DNA of 64,000 nt from Pseudomonadota bacterium (GTDB lineage Bacteria > Pseudomonadota > Alphaproteobacteria > GCA-2746255), in assembly GCA_040752895.1 (NCBI GenBank), contig JBFMHN010000004.1, forward strand, positions 124,001 to 188,000. The letters run 5' to 3'. The notes below the pieces were generated by a model. It searched no databases and was not told where the DNA came from. It saw only the letters and a list, made by a program, of their open reading frames with translations. Shown here piece by piece: positions 1 to 7,263 of this stretch; position 1 is the first letter of the stretch; every line of letters starts with the position of its first letter. The translations under genes were made by a program, and so were the position numbers.

Positions 1-1
1 C

Positions 2-382
2 GCGCTTTGCCAGCGGCTGCTGGCGGCGGTCGGTGAGGTGGAGTGGGTTGCGGCGGAGGCCTTGCTCGATCTCGTCACGGCGGTTTCCGGCAGCGGTCCG
101 GCCTATGTCTTTCTGTTCACGGAATGTCTGGCGAAGGCCGGCATCAAGGCGGGGCTTCCGGCACCGCTTGCCTGGCGGCTTGCCCGGGCGACGGTTTCCG
201 GCAGCGGCAGCCTTCTCGACCAATCCAGCGAGGCGCCGGAAGTGTTGCGCCAGCATGTGACGAGCCCGGGCGGTACGACGGCGGCGGCGGTTGACGAATT
301 GCTCGCCGACGATGCCCTGGAAGCTCTTCTCGAGCGGGCCGTCGCCGCCGCCGTCCGCCGTTCCCGCGAGCTTGGCGACTAG
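2..382 (+). CDS. proC: Pyrroline-5-carboxylate reductase, C-terminal part
   Basis: The window opens inside this gene; the frame is open from base 2 and ends at TAG 380-382. ProC makes the last step of proline synthesis, reducing pyrroline-5-carboxylate with NAD(P)H. What remains is the C-terminal dimerisation domain: it shows the family motif AVSGSGPAYVFLF and, further on, TSPGGTTAAAV, both typical of ProC signature regions. The N-terminal Rossmann domain lies outside the window. The call rests on these motifs and on the expected C-terminal length. The next gene, a phasin, has its own promoter, so the two are probably not one operon. Confidence 0.93.
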   Translation, partial: ALCQRLLAAVGEVEWVAAEALLDLVTAVSGSGPAYVFLFTECLAKAGIKAGLPAPLAWRLARATVSGSGSLLDQSSEAPEVLRQHVTSPGGTTAAAVDELLADDALEALLERAVAAAVRRSRELGD

Positions 383-421
383 GAAAGACGGCCGGAAAGG
401 CTCGTAATTCCGCAGTTTTTG

Positions 422-489
422 TGCAGTGCAAAAAATTCTTGACGCCCATCATTCGGGGGCGCATATTCTCCCCTGAATTGTGCAATGCA
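422..489 (+). promoter_or_regulatory. Phasin promoter flanked by two PhaR-type TGC-N3-GCA operators
   Basis: Two copies of the dyad TGC-N3-GCA lie at 422-430 (TGCAGTGCA) and 481-489 (TGCAATGCA). Between them is a sigma-70-like promoter: TTGACG at 439-444, 17 bases, CATATT at 462-467. PhaR repressors of polyhydroxyalkanoate-storing alphaproteobacteria are known to bind TGC-rich dyads at phaP promoters. The position, one site before -35 and one just after the expected start of transcription, fits repression of the phasin at 561. Inference only; no phaR is in the window. Confidence 0.6.
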
Positions 490-560
490 ACATATCGCAA
501 CATGACGGTCAGACGCCTTCGGATTTGGCGGATCGTTGAAAGGAACGCAAGGTGATTGAG

Positions 561-1082
561 ATGGAAAAGATGTACCCGTTTACCAACGTGGATGTGACGA
601 AACTTTTCGGCGATTTCCGTAATACGGATGTGACGAAACTTTTCGGCGATTTCCGTTTCCCGGAATTCGATATCGAAGCGGTGCTGGTTAGCCAGCGCAA
701 GAATCTGGAAGCCATGACGACCCTAAGTCAGCTGGCTTTCGACGGGGCGCAGACTCTGGCGAAACGCCAAGCGGAACTCGTCAAGGAGTGCTTCGATTGT
801 TGCACGAAGGGGGCAACCGCGGTGTTCGAAGCCGAAGCGCTTGAGGACAAGGCGGTGAAGCAGGTTGATCTGGCGAAGGACCTTTTCGAAGAGACGCTCG
901 CCGATCTCAACGAAATGGCCGATTTGACGGCGAAATCCACCAACGCGATTTTCCACGTCTTCGAGAAGCGCGTGGCAGAAAGCTTGGGTGAGGTCCGCAA
1001 CGCCGTGCAAAAGCAGGCGAAGGGCGCTACCAAGGCGGCAAAGGCAGCCACCGTCGGCAAGTCGTCCGTGAAGGCCGCCTAA
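561..1082 (+). CDS. Phasin family protein (PHA granule-associated)
   Basis: Encodes a 173-residue, mostly helical, charged protein with an alanine/lysine-rich tail (AKGATKAAKAATVGKSSVKAA), the look of phasin_2 family proteins that coat polyhydroxyalkanoate granules. The central LSQLAFDGAQTLAKRQAE segment matches the phasin helical core. The ATG at 561 is chosen; a GTG at 552 is also in frame. The N-terminus contains a perfect repeat, DVTKLFGDFR twice, from a 36-base tandem unit (591-656). The upstream promoter has PhaR-like operators, which supports a role in carbon storage. An intrinsic terminator follows. No pha synthase genes are in the window. Confidence 0.85.
   Translation: MEKMYPFTNVDVTKLFGDFRNTDVTKLFGDFRFPEFDIEAVLVSQRKNLEAMTTLSQLAFDGAQTLAKRQAELVKECFDCCTKGATAVFEAEALEDKAVKQVDLAKDLFEETLADLNEMADLTAKSTNAIFHVFEKRVAESLGEVRNAVQKQAKGATKAAKAATVGKSSVKAA
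591..656 (+). repeat. In-frame tandem repeat in phasin gene
   Basis: A 30-base sequence is repeated without mismatch at 591-620 and 627-656, a period of 36 bases (12 codons). It encodes DVTKLFGDFR twice, separated by two residues. Identity at the DNA level suggests a recent duplication. Confidence 0.95.
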
Positions 1083-1109
1083 CCTAGGTCGCTTTTCGAC
1101 GCAAGATTA

Positions 1110-1146
1110 GAGGCCGCCGGCTTGCCGGCGGCCTCATTCTTTTTGG
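1110..1146 (+). terminator. Rho-independent terminator after phasin
   Basis: An 11-base perfect stem (GAGGCCGCCGG at 1110-1120 with CCGGCGGCCTC at 1125-1135) closes a CTTG loop and is followed by ATTCTTTTT. It ends the phasin transcript; the stop codon of the convergent kinase gene (1134) lies in its right arm. Confidence 0.9.
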
Positions 1147-2459
1147 GCGGTATCCAGCGGCAGCCGCAGGCGGACACGCAAACCGCCAAGCGGGGAATCG
1201 TCGAGCGCAATCTCTCCGCCGTGGCCCCGGAGGATATCCCGGCAGATCGAAAGGCCAAGCCCAACGCCACCCGTCTCGCGGTTGCGCGAGGTGTCCAGGC
1301 GATAGAAGGGGCGGAAGACCGCCTCGCGCTTGTCCGCTGGAATGCCCGGGCCGTCGTCGTCGATCGTGATGACGACATCGTCTTTCCGCCGCCCGGCACG
1401 GACCGCGATATGGGTGGCGTGACGCACGCCGTTCGAGATCAGGTTGGCAAGCGCGCGCCGGAAGGCGTCGCGTCGAAGTGGCAGGATCATTTCCCCTTCG
1501 ATGTGGAGATCGATGACGATCCCCTCCCGCCGCGCCTGCTCCGTCGCCTCGCGAAGGAGCGGGGCGAGATCGACTCTGGTCGGCGCTTCGCCTCCCTCGC
1601 CGCGGGCGAAGGCGAGATAGCCTTCCAGCATGGTTTCCATATCGGCGACGTCGGCCCGCAGGTTCGCAACGTCTGGGCCGTCCTTCAACATGGCGAGCTG
1701 AAGCTTGATCCGCGTGAGCGGGGTTCTCAGGTCATGGGAAACACCGGCCAGCATTTCCGTGCGCTGGGAAATTTGGCGCTGGATGCGTTCGCGCATGACG
1801 TTGAAGGCGCTGGCCGCCTGGCGGACCTCAAGGGCACCGGCCGGCCGGAAGTCCGGTACGTCGAGGCCGCGCCCAAAGCGGTCAGCGGCCAGCGCCAGCC
1901 GGCGGATCGGGCGCACCTGGTTGCGCATGAAGACCGTCGCGATCGCAAAAAGAATGAGGGAGACGCCGACCATCCACAGGATAAAGACGTAGGTTGTCGA
2001 GCTGAAGAGACGCTTGCGCGGAGCGACAACCGCAAGCACGCCTTCCGGCAGCTGGACACTTACCCCGACCTCCCGGTCATAGCTTTGGGTATCGATCTGG
2101 AAGGGGTAACGCAGCCGCAGGCCGAGCTCGTGCCGGAGGGTGTCGTCGAGCGGGCTGAAGATCGGCGTCGGCGGCCCTTCGGGCAAGGCTTCGCCCGGCC
2201 GGAGAACGGCGCGAATTTCGAGATAGCTCAGGGCTTCGTTCAGGATGACCTCGCGGTCCCCCGCTTCGGGGTTGCGCTCGATCATCTGGGTGAGGATGGC
2301 GATCTCGCCGGCCAAGTCGCTGGCCAGGCGGCGGGTGATCGTATCCCAATGGCGTTCGTAGAAGATGTAGGTCGAAACGATTTGCAGCAGCACGAGCGGG
2401 GTCACGATGATCATCAAGGACCGTCCGAGAAGAGTCTGCGGCAGGAAGCGTTTCAGCAT
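1134..2459 (-). CDS. EnvZ-like sensor histidine kinase
   Basis: A 441-residue membrane kinase. It has a transmembrane segment at about 12-34, a periplasmic domain to about 155, a second membrane helix at 157-177, and a HAMP linker from 178. The phospho-acceptor box is GVSHDLRTPLTR with His242, followed by N box (NLISNGVRH), G1 (DDDGPGIP) and G2 (GVGLGLSICRD) ATP-binding motifs. It starts 8 bases after the OmpR-type regulator, so both are co-transcribed. The signal is unknown; EnvZ proteins respond to osmotic or envelope state. The 3' end overlaps the terminator of the convergent phasin gene. Confidence 0.93.
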   Translation of the reverse strand: MLKRFLPQTLLGRSLMIIVTPLVLLQIVSTYIFYERHWDTITRRLASDLAGEIAILTQMIERNPEAGDREVILNEALSYLEIRAVLRPGEALPEGPPTPIFSPLDDTLRHELGLRLRYPFQIDTQSYDREVGVSVQLPEGVLAVVAPRKRLFSSTTYVFILWMVGVSLILFAIATVFMRNQVRPIRRLALAADRFGRGLDVPDFRPAGALEVRQAASAFNVMRERIQRQISQRTEMLAGVSHDLRTPLTRIKLQLAMLKDGPDVANLRADVADMETMLEGYLAFARGEGGEAPTRVDLAPLLREATEQARREGIVIDLHIEGEMILPLRRDAFRRALANLISNGVRHATHIAVRAGRRKDDVVITIDDDGPGIPADKREAVFRPFYRLDTSRNRETGGVGLGLSICRDILRGHGGEIALDDSPLGGLRVRLRLPLDTAQKE

Positions 2460-2467
2460 GCTTTGCC

Positions 2468-3154
2468 TCAGCGGTCCGGCCGCAGCGCATAGCCCTGGCC
2501 GCGGATGGTTTGGAGATAGCGGGGCAGCCTGGGGTCGGGCTCGATCTTGCGGCGAAGACGCGTCACCTGAACGTCAACCGCCCGCACGCCGCCCCGGATG
2601 TGGCCCTCCTCGACCAGCTTCTCCCGGCTCAACGCCTGCCCGGCGTTGCGCGCCAGCGTGGCAAGCAGACTCATCTCGGCGCCGGTCAGGCGGACGAGGG
2701 TATCGCCCTTTCGCAGTTCCTCGCGGGCGAGATCGAAGGCGAAATCTCCAAGCCGGATTTCCTGCGGGGTTTTCTCCTCCGTTCGGGTGCGGCGCAGGAT
2801 CGTCTGGATTCGGAGCACAAGTTCCCGCGGCTCGAACGGTTTCGGCAGGTAATCGTCGGCGCCCATCTCCAGCCCCCTGATGCGGTGATCGGCTTCCGCC
2901 ATGGCCGTCAGCAAGAGGATGGGGGTGTCGTTTTCCTTGCGAAGCGCGTGCGTAAAATCAAGGCCGCTTTCGCCGGGCATCATGACATCGAGCACGATAA
3001 GGTCAAAAACCAGGCTTTGCAGTTTGTCGCGCGCCTCCGCCGCGTCCTGCGCCGCCGTTACGCGGAAGCCGTTTTCCGTAAGGTACTTCTTCAAGAGGCC
3101 GCGAAGCCGGGTATCGTCGTCGACAACCAGGATATGGGGGCATGCCGCCGTCAT
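2468..3154 (-). CDS. OmpR-family response regulator
   Basis: A 228-residue regulator. The receiver domain has the acidic pocket VDDD (11-14), phospho-acceptor Asp56 in DLIVLDVMMP, a switch Thr in LLLTA and Lys in LPKPFEP. The C-terminal winged helix ends with RRKIEPDPRLPRYLQTIRG, diagnostic of OmpR/PhoB DNA-binding domains. It is the cognate partner of the downstream kinase. In photosynthetic alphaproteobacteria an OmpR-type PetR is paired with a MarR-type PetP in the same arrangement as here with the gene at 3187; this is a family analogy, not proof of the same target. Confidence 0.94.
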   Translation of the reverse strand: MTAACPHILVVDDDTRLRGLLKKYLTENGFRVTAAQDAAEARDKLQSLVFDLIVLDVMMPGESGLDFTHALRKENDTPILLLTAMAEADHRIRGLEMGADDYLPKPFEPRELVLRIQTILRRTRTEEKTPQEIRLGDFAFDLAREELRKGDTLVRLTGAEMSLLATLARNAGQALSREKLVEEGHIRGGVRAVDVQVTRLRRKIEPDPRLPRYLQTIRGQGYALRPDR

Positions 3155-3186
3155 GGGGGGAGTATAGCGGATGGCGGGTCCGCGCC

Positions 3187-3684
3187 CTAGCTGTTCGGGT
3201 TGTCGATCCGCGGCAGCTTGGCCCTTTCGCTCTCGTCGATCATGCCGATGAGGACCTTGCGGTAGCCTTCGACGGCCTCGGCGCCGGCCGCCCGGAAGGC
3301 GCGCGCCACGCGTCGGCGCTGGGATTCGGAAAGCCGGCGTTCCAGCTCGGCGCCTTTTGCCGTGAACTGCAACAGGCGTTGGCGGCGGTCGCGTTGACCC
3401 GGCTGCTGGGTGATGAAGTTTTGGCGGACAAGCTCGCTCAGAACGCGCGAGAGGCTTTGCTTCGTGATACGCAGGATGGCGAGCAGTTCGCTGACGCTGA
3501 TCAGGGGGTAGCGGCCGACGAAGTAGATGACCCGATGATGGGCCCGGCCGAGCTTGTATTCGGCAAGGATGGCGTCCGGCTCGGCGGTGAAATCCCGGTA
3601 GGCGTAAAACAGGAGCTCCATGCCCTGACGAAGCGCTTCTTCGCGTAGAAATAGCGGGTTTGCACCGAATTTTACGTCAGTCAT
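3187..3684 (-). CDS. MarR-family transcriptional regulator (PetP-like)
   Basis: A 165-residue winged-helix protein. The recognition region is ELLAILRITKQSLSRVLSEL followed by the beta-wing TQQPGQRDRRQRLLQFTAKG, the MarR DxR wing. The start ATG at 3684 (MTDVKFGANPLF) is preferred over a TTG at 3720 because the extra 12 residues look random. The neighbourhood (OmpR regulator on one side, divergent ilvE on the other) recalls petP. It may bind the short divergent region 3685-3776, where an 8-base palindrome CATATATG (3690-3697) sits beside a promoter-like TTGACA. Confidence 0.88.
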   Translation of the reverse strand: MTDVKFGANPLFLREEALRQGMELLFYAYRDFTAEPDAILAEYKLGRAHHRVIYFVGRYPLISVSELLAILRITKQSLSRVLSELVRQNFITQQPGQRDRRQRLLQFTAKGAELERRLSESQRRRVARAFRAAGAEAVEGYRKVLIGMIDESERAKLPRIDNPNS

Positions 3685-3685
3685 G

Positions 3686-3714
3686 TTGACATATATGAAG
3701 GGGAATGGTACTCG
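3686..3714 (+). promoter_or_regulatory. Candidate promoter for ilvE
   Basis: TTGACA at 3686-3691 and TACTCG at 3709-3714 with a 17-base spacer face ilvE. The -10 is poor. The element overlaps the start of the divergent marR gene and contains the palindrome CATATATG, a possible MarR contact. Confidence 0.35.
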
Positions 3715-3776
3715 AATCAACTCCCTTTCGGCAAAGGCAGGGAATTCCTAGGGTTTATCCCGGAAAGACACTGGCC

Positions 3777-4652
3777 ATGGCGGTGCTGCCCTTCGATGAC
3801 CGCGACGGGGTCATCTGGTATGACGGCGTCCTCGTTCCCTGGCGCGAGGCCAAGCTCCATGTGCTGAGCCACGGTCTCCATTACGCAAGCTGCGTCTTCG
3901 AGGGGGTGCGGGTCTATGGCGGGAATATCTTCAAGCTGACGGAACATACCGAGCGGCTTTTTGCTTCCGCCGCCGCGCTTCGATTCAAGATTCCTTATAC
4001 GGTCGCGGAAATCGACGATGCCTCGCGCCAGGTCGTCACGGCGCTTGATATTACGGACGGCTACCTCCGTCCCTTCGCCTGGCGCGGCAGCGAGATGATG
4101 GGTGTGGCCGCCCAGCAGACGCGGATCCATGTCGCGATCGCGGCCTGGCCGTGGCCCTCTTATTTCTCGAAGGAGGCGCGTCTCAAGGGTTTGCGCATGG
4201 TAATCTCGGAATGGGCGCGGCCCGCTCCGAACACGGCGCCGACCAAGACGAAAGCCGCCGGCCTTTACATGATTTGCACGCTTTCCAAACACGCCGCCGA
4301 GGCGGCGGGCTACGACGATGCCCTCATGTTTGACTGGCGGGGGCGGATCGCCGAGGCGACCGGCGCCAACATCTTTTTCGTCAAGGACGGCATGCTGCAC
4401 ACGCCGGTTCCGGATTGCTTCCTCGACGGGATCACGCGGCGCACGGTGATCGGCCTTGCCCGCAAGCGCGGTATCAAAGTTGTCGAGCGGGCGATCCAGC
4501 CGGAGGAAATGGCGGGCTTCGAGCAAGCCTTCCTTACCGGCACGGCCGCCGAAGTCACCCCCATCCGCGAGATCGCCGAGTTCCGTTTTACCGTCGGCGA
4601 GATCACGCGCCACCTGATGGAAGACTACGACCACTTGGTGCGCGGGCTATAA
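3777..4652 (+). CDS. ilvE: Branched-chain amino acid aminotransferase
   Basis: A 291-residue class IV PLP enzyme that interconverts Leu, Ile, Val and their keto acids with glutamate. The family start (ALPFDDRDGVIWYDGVLVPW-like) fixes ATG 3777, with GGAAAG about 9 bases before it. Lys159 in TKTKAAGLY is the PLP lysine by alignment with E. coli IlvE; FEGVRVYGG and the late segment EATGANIFFVKDG are also family-typical. Convergent with moaE, with only 4 bases between stops. Confidence 0.94.
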   Translation: MAVLPFDDRDGVIWYDGVLVPWREAKLHVLSHGLHYASCVFEGVRVYGGNIFKLTEHTERLFASAAALRFKIPYTVAEIDDASRQVVTALDITDGYLRPFAWRGSEMMGVAAQQTRIHVAIAAWPWPSYFSKEARLKGLRMVISEWARPAPNTAPTKTKAAGLYMICTLSKHAAEAAGYDDALMFDWRGRIAEATGANIFFVKDGMLHTPVPDCFLDGITRRTVIGLARKRGIKVVERAIQPEEMAGFEQAFLTGTAAEVTPIREIAEFRFTVGEITRHLMEDYDHLVRGL

Positions 4653-4656
4653 GGTC

Positions 4657-5190
4657 TCAAGGTTTCCTTTCGATCCAGCGTGCCATTGCCGCGTCGTCCT
4701 TGGCGTCGGCGTCCACCCAGCGCGCGCCAGCCGCCGTTTCCTCCCGTTTCCAGAAGGGCGCCTTCGTCTTCAGCCAGTCGATCAGGAACCGGCAGCTTTC
4801 GAAAGCGGCTTCCCGGTGCGCGGAAGTGGTCGCCACCAGCACGATGCGATCGCCGGCCTTGAGCCGTCCATAGCGGTGGACGATGAGGCTTGTCTCCAGC
4901 GGCCAACGGCGGTGCGCCTCCGCGTCGATTTCTTCGAGCTTCTTCTCGGTCATACATGGGTAGTGCTCAAGCGTTATGGCGACCTGCCCTACATCCGCCG
5001 CGGTTTCCCTTGGCTTTTCACCAGTCATACTTGGGTAGTACTCAAGCGGTATGGCGGCGGATGGCCCTACCGCCGCCGGCTGGCGTACGACGCCGACGAA
5101 GATGGCGACGCCGCCGATCTTCGCGTTGCCTTGCGTGAGTTTCTCCAACTCCTGGCCGACGTCGAAATCTTCCTGCTGCAGACGAATCAT
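4657..5190 (-). CDS. moaE: Molybdopterin synthase catalytic subunit, with internal duplication
   Basis: MoaE with MoaD inserts the two dithiolene sulfurs into precursor Z. Family features are present: IFVGVVR near residue 30, ITLEHYPCMTEK, HRYGRLKAGDRIVLVATTSAHR and the catalytic-lysine region LKTKAPFWKRE. The protein has 177 residues against about 150 usual. The extra length is a 25-residue tandem duplication: residues 40-64 (IPLEYYPSMTGEKP) are a diverged copy of 65-89 (ITLEHYPCMTEKKL). The gene overlaps moaD by ATGA (5187-5190), and its start codon lies within the extra tail of moaD. Whether the duplicated form is active is unknown. Confidence 0.92.
   Translation of the reverse strand: MIRLQQEDFDVGQELEKLTQGNAKIGGVAIFVGVVRQPAAVGPSAAIPLEYYPSMTGEKPRETAADVGQVAITLEHYPCMTEKKLEEIDAEAHRRWPLETSLIVHRYGRLKAGDRIVLVATTSAHREAAFESCRFLIDWLKTKAPFWKREETAAGARWVDADAKDDAAMARWIERKP
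4949..5055 (-). repeat. Diverged direct repeat inside moaE
   Basis: The 32-base segments at 4949-4980 and 5024-5055 differ at three positions by eye and are spaced 75 bases apart, i.e. exactly 25 codons. They are the DNA trace of the amino-acid duplication in MoaE. Confidence 0.9.
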
Positions 5191-5444
5191 GACCGGCCTC
5201 CAGTGACCGGGGGAAAAAGGGCGACCTCGTCTTCCGGCTTAAGCGCATGGTCGCCGGCCACGTAGTCGTGGTTGACGGCGATCCGCACGAGCTTGCGGTC
5301 GGCCAGCGCCTCGGCGTGGCCGGGGCTTCTTCCCTTGAGCCAGTCGAGAAGCCCCTCGACGCTTCGCACATGGGCGGGCAGGGCAAGGTCTTCTTCCGCG
5401 CAGCCCACCTTCTCGCGCAGCCAGGCGAAATAGAGGATTTTCAT
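5187..5444 (-). CDS. moaD: Molybdopterin synthase sulfur carrier subunit with Arg-Ser tail
   Basis: An 85-residue ubiquitin-like protein starting MKILYFAWLREKVG and ending FPPVTGGRS. MoaD normally ends exactly in Gly-Gly, whose carboxylate is adenylated by MoeB and turned into a thiocarboxylate. Here two codons (Arg, Ser) follow before the TGA that overlaps the moaE ATG. ATG 5444 overlaps the moeA stop (ATGA at 5441-5444). Either the tail is trimmed, another MoaD exists, or the sequence has an error here. Confidence 0.9.
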   Translation of the reverse strand: MKILYFAWLREKVGCAEEDLALPAHVRSVEGLLDWLKGRSPGHAEALADRKLVRIAVNHDYVAGDHALKPEDEVALFPPVTGGRS

Positions 5445-6697
5445 GGCATCAACTCCGCATAGGGCAGAAAATCCACCGCCATGCCGACCTCGATTTTCGT
5501 CATGTCCTCCGGCAGTTCGACGAGGCCATCCGATTCGACCATCGAGGAGAGAATACCCGACCCCTCGCGGGGGAACCGCTCGGCGACCCGGTCGCCGGCA
5601 CCGTCCCGGACGAGGCGGCAGCGGATCCACTCCCGGCGGCCCGCCTTCTTTTTTATGGCAAAGCCCGCCTTCACCCGGTAGGCGACGGGGTCCGGGCTTT
5701 CCGCGCCGGCGAGGCGGAGGATCGCAGGCCTCGCGAAACGGAGGAAAGTGACGGCGGCGGCGACCGGGTTGCCAGGCAGCCCGATGAACGGCACCCGCCC
5801 CACCTGGCCTAGCGCGATCGGCCGGCCGGGCTTAATGGCAAGCTGCCAGAAGTGCAAACGCCCCAAAGCCGTCACCGCCGCGCGCACATGGTCTTCCTCG
5901 CCCACCGAAACGCCGCCCGAAGTGAAGAGAAGGTCATGCCGGCCGGCGGCCTCCCGCAAGGCTTCCCGGATCGTTTCCAGCCGGTCCGGCAGGATGCCGA
6001 GATCGGTGACCGCGCACCCCATGCCCTCGAGAAGCGCCATCAGCGTGTAGCGGTTGGCGTCGTATATGCCCCCTGCCGCCAAGCCGTGTCCCGGCTCCGT
6101 CACCTCGTCGCCGGTCGAGAAGACGGCGACCCGAAGCGGTTTGAAGGCGCGCAGACGCTCGGCGCCGAGCGAAGCGGCAAGACCTACGTCCGGCGGTCGC
6201 AGGCGTCGCCCGCGGGTCAGCACGATGTCGCCCCGCCGGATGTCCTCGCCGCGCTTGCGCACATTCGCCCCACGCGTGATTCCGGCCGGCAGGCGAACGG
6301 CGTTTGCCTCCTCCGCGCCGTCTTCCTGCATAAAAACGGTGTCCGGGCCCGGGGGGACGGGCGCGCCGGTAAAGATGCGAAGCGCCTCACCGCGTTTCGC
6401 GGGGCGGTCCAAGGGATGGCCGGCGGCGATGCGCGCCGTTACCGGCAGCGTCGTTTCGCCTTCCGGCTTCAGGTCGTCGAAGAAGACAGCGTAACCGTCG
6501 ACGGCGGTGTTGTCGTGGGGCGGCACGTCAAGGGGAGAGCGGATGGCCTCGGCCAGGATCCGCCCCGCCGCCTTGCGCAAAGGGATCATTTCGGTTTCCA
6601 CGACGGCATCGAGACGCGCCTTCAGGATGGCGAGGGCTTCCGCCGCCAGCATCCGGCGTCCGCCCGCCTCGAAGCAATCGTCGGAGAGCTGCGTCAT
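5441..6697 (-). CDS. moeA: Molybdopterin molybdenumtransferase
   Basis: A 418-residue protein that inserts molybdate into adenylylated molybdopterin. Seen in order: MoeA N-terminal domain with DVPPHDNTAVDGYAV near residue 60 (the conserved P-x-x-D-N-S/T-A-x-D-G-Y motif), the MoCF-binding core with FSTGDE and TSGGVSVGEEDH, the KPGRPIALG and GLPGNPVAA motifs, then the C-terminal domain. Overlaps both moaD and mobB by ATGA, so the four genes form one translationally coupled unit. Confidence 0.96.
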   Translation of the reverse strand: MTQLSDDCFEAGGRRMLAAEALAILKARLDAVVETEMIPLRKAAGRILAEAIRSPLDVPPHDNTAVDGYAVFFDDLKPEGETTLPVTARIAAGHPLDRPAKRGEALRIFTGAPVPPGPDTVFMQEDGAEEANAVRLPAGITRGANVRKRGEDIRRGDIVLTRGRRLRPPDVGLAASLGAERLRAFKPLRVAVFSTGDEVTEPGHGLAAGGIYDANRYTLMALLEGMGCAVTDLGILPDRLETIREALREAAGRHDLLFTSGGVSVGEEDHVRAAVTALGRLHFWQLAIKPGRPIALGQVGRVPFIGLPGNPVAAAVTFLRFARPAILRLAGAESPDPVAYRVKAGFAIKKKAGRREWIRCRLVRDGAGDRVAERFPREGSGILSSMVESDGLVELPEDMTKIEVGMAVDFLPYAELMP

Positions 6698-7215
6698 CGG
6701 GCTTCCTTCAGTCGCCGGACGACGAACTCGGCGATGGTAGCGATGTCGTTGAGATCGAGGACCGGGAGGTTGAGCCCGGGCAGGGGACGGTCGGAGGCGA
6801 TGGCGACGATCTCCGCATCTTCCGTGCAGAAAAGCGCCTTCCCGGTTGCGCCGCGGTGCACCTCAAGCTTGCCGAGCGGGCAGCTCTGTCGCCCCTCGAC
6901 GAGGATAAGGTCGACCGGCGCCATGCGCGAACACAACCCCTCGAGATCGCGCCGGTCTTCGTCCTCCGCGTAGTCGTGAAACAGCGCCCAGCGGTTCTTC
7001 GACACCAGCATGACTTCCCGCGCGCCCGCCGTCCGATGGTTGTGGCTGTCCTTGCCGGGCCGGTCCATTTCAATATCGTGGTGGGAAAGCTTCATCGTGG
7101 AAACGGCAATGCCCCGGCGCTTGAATTCGGGAAGAAGTCTTGCGATCAGCGTCGTCTTGCCGCTGCCGCTTGGGCCGGTGATGCCGAAGATGCCGTTGTT
7201 GGGCCGCCGTTTCAC
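6694..7215 (-). CDS. mobB: Molybdopterin-guanine dinucleotide biosynthesis protein B
   Basis: A 173-residue P-loop GTPase-like protein with GPSGSGKT at 14-21, then KLSHHDIEMDRPGKDS, the MobB-specific region contacting the cofactor. It assists MobA in making the bis-MGD cofactor used by NarG and NasA, both in this window. The start is GTG 7215. It is the first gene of the moa/moe block; mobA is not present here. Confidence 0.92.
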   Translation of the reverse strand: MKRRPNNGIFGITGPSGSGKTTLIARLLPEFKRRGIAVSTMKLSHHDIEMDRPGKDSHNHRTAGAREVMLVSKNRWALFHDYAEDEDRRDLEGLCSRMAPVDLILVEGRQSCPLGKLEVHRGATGKALFCTEDAEIVAIASDRPLPGLNLPVLDLNDIATIAEFVVRRLKEAR

Positions 7216-7263
7216 TTTCGCTTTCCCCGCGTTCCGTGAAGATCGGAACTTTCTAAAGGAATT

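Noticed and set aside
1122-2492. Long plus-strand open frame (456 codons) opposite the sensor kinase.
   Set aside because: It is an antisense shadow of a high-GC gene, with the kinase motifs clear on the other strand.
3705-3776. Longer N-terminus for IlvE from 3705.
   Set aside because: The 24 extra residues show no family similarity and the ATG at 3777 has a good ribosome site and the conserved start.
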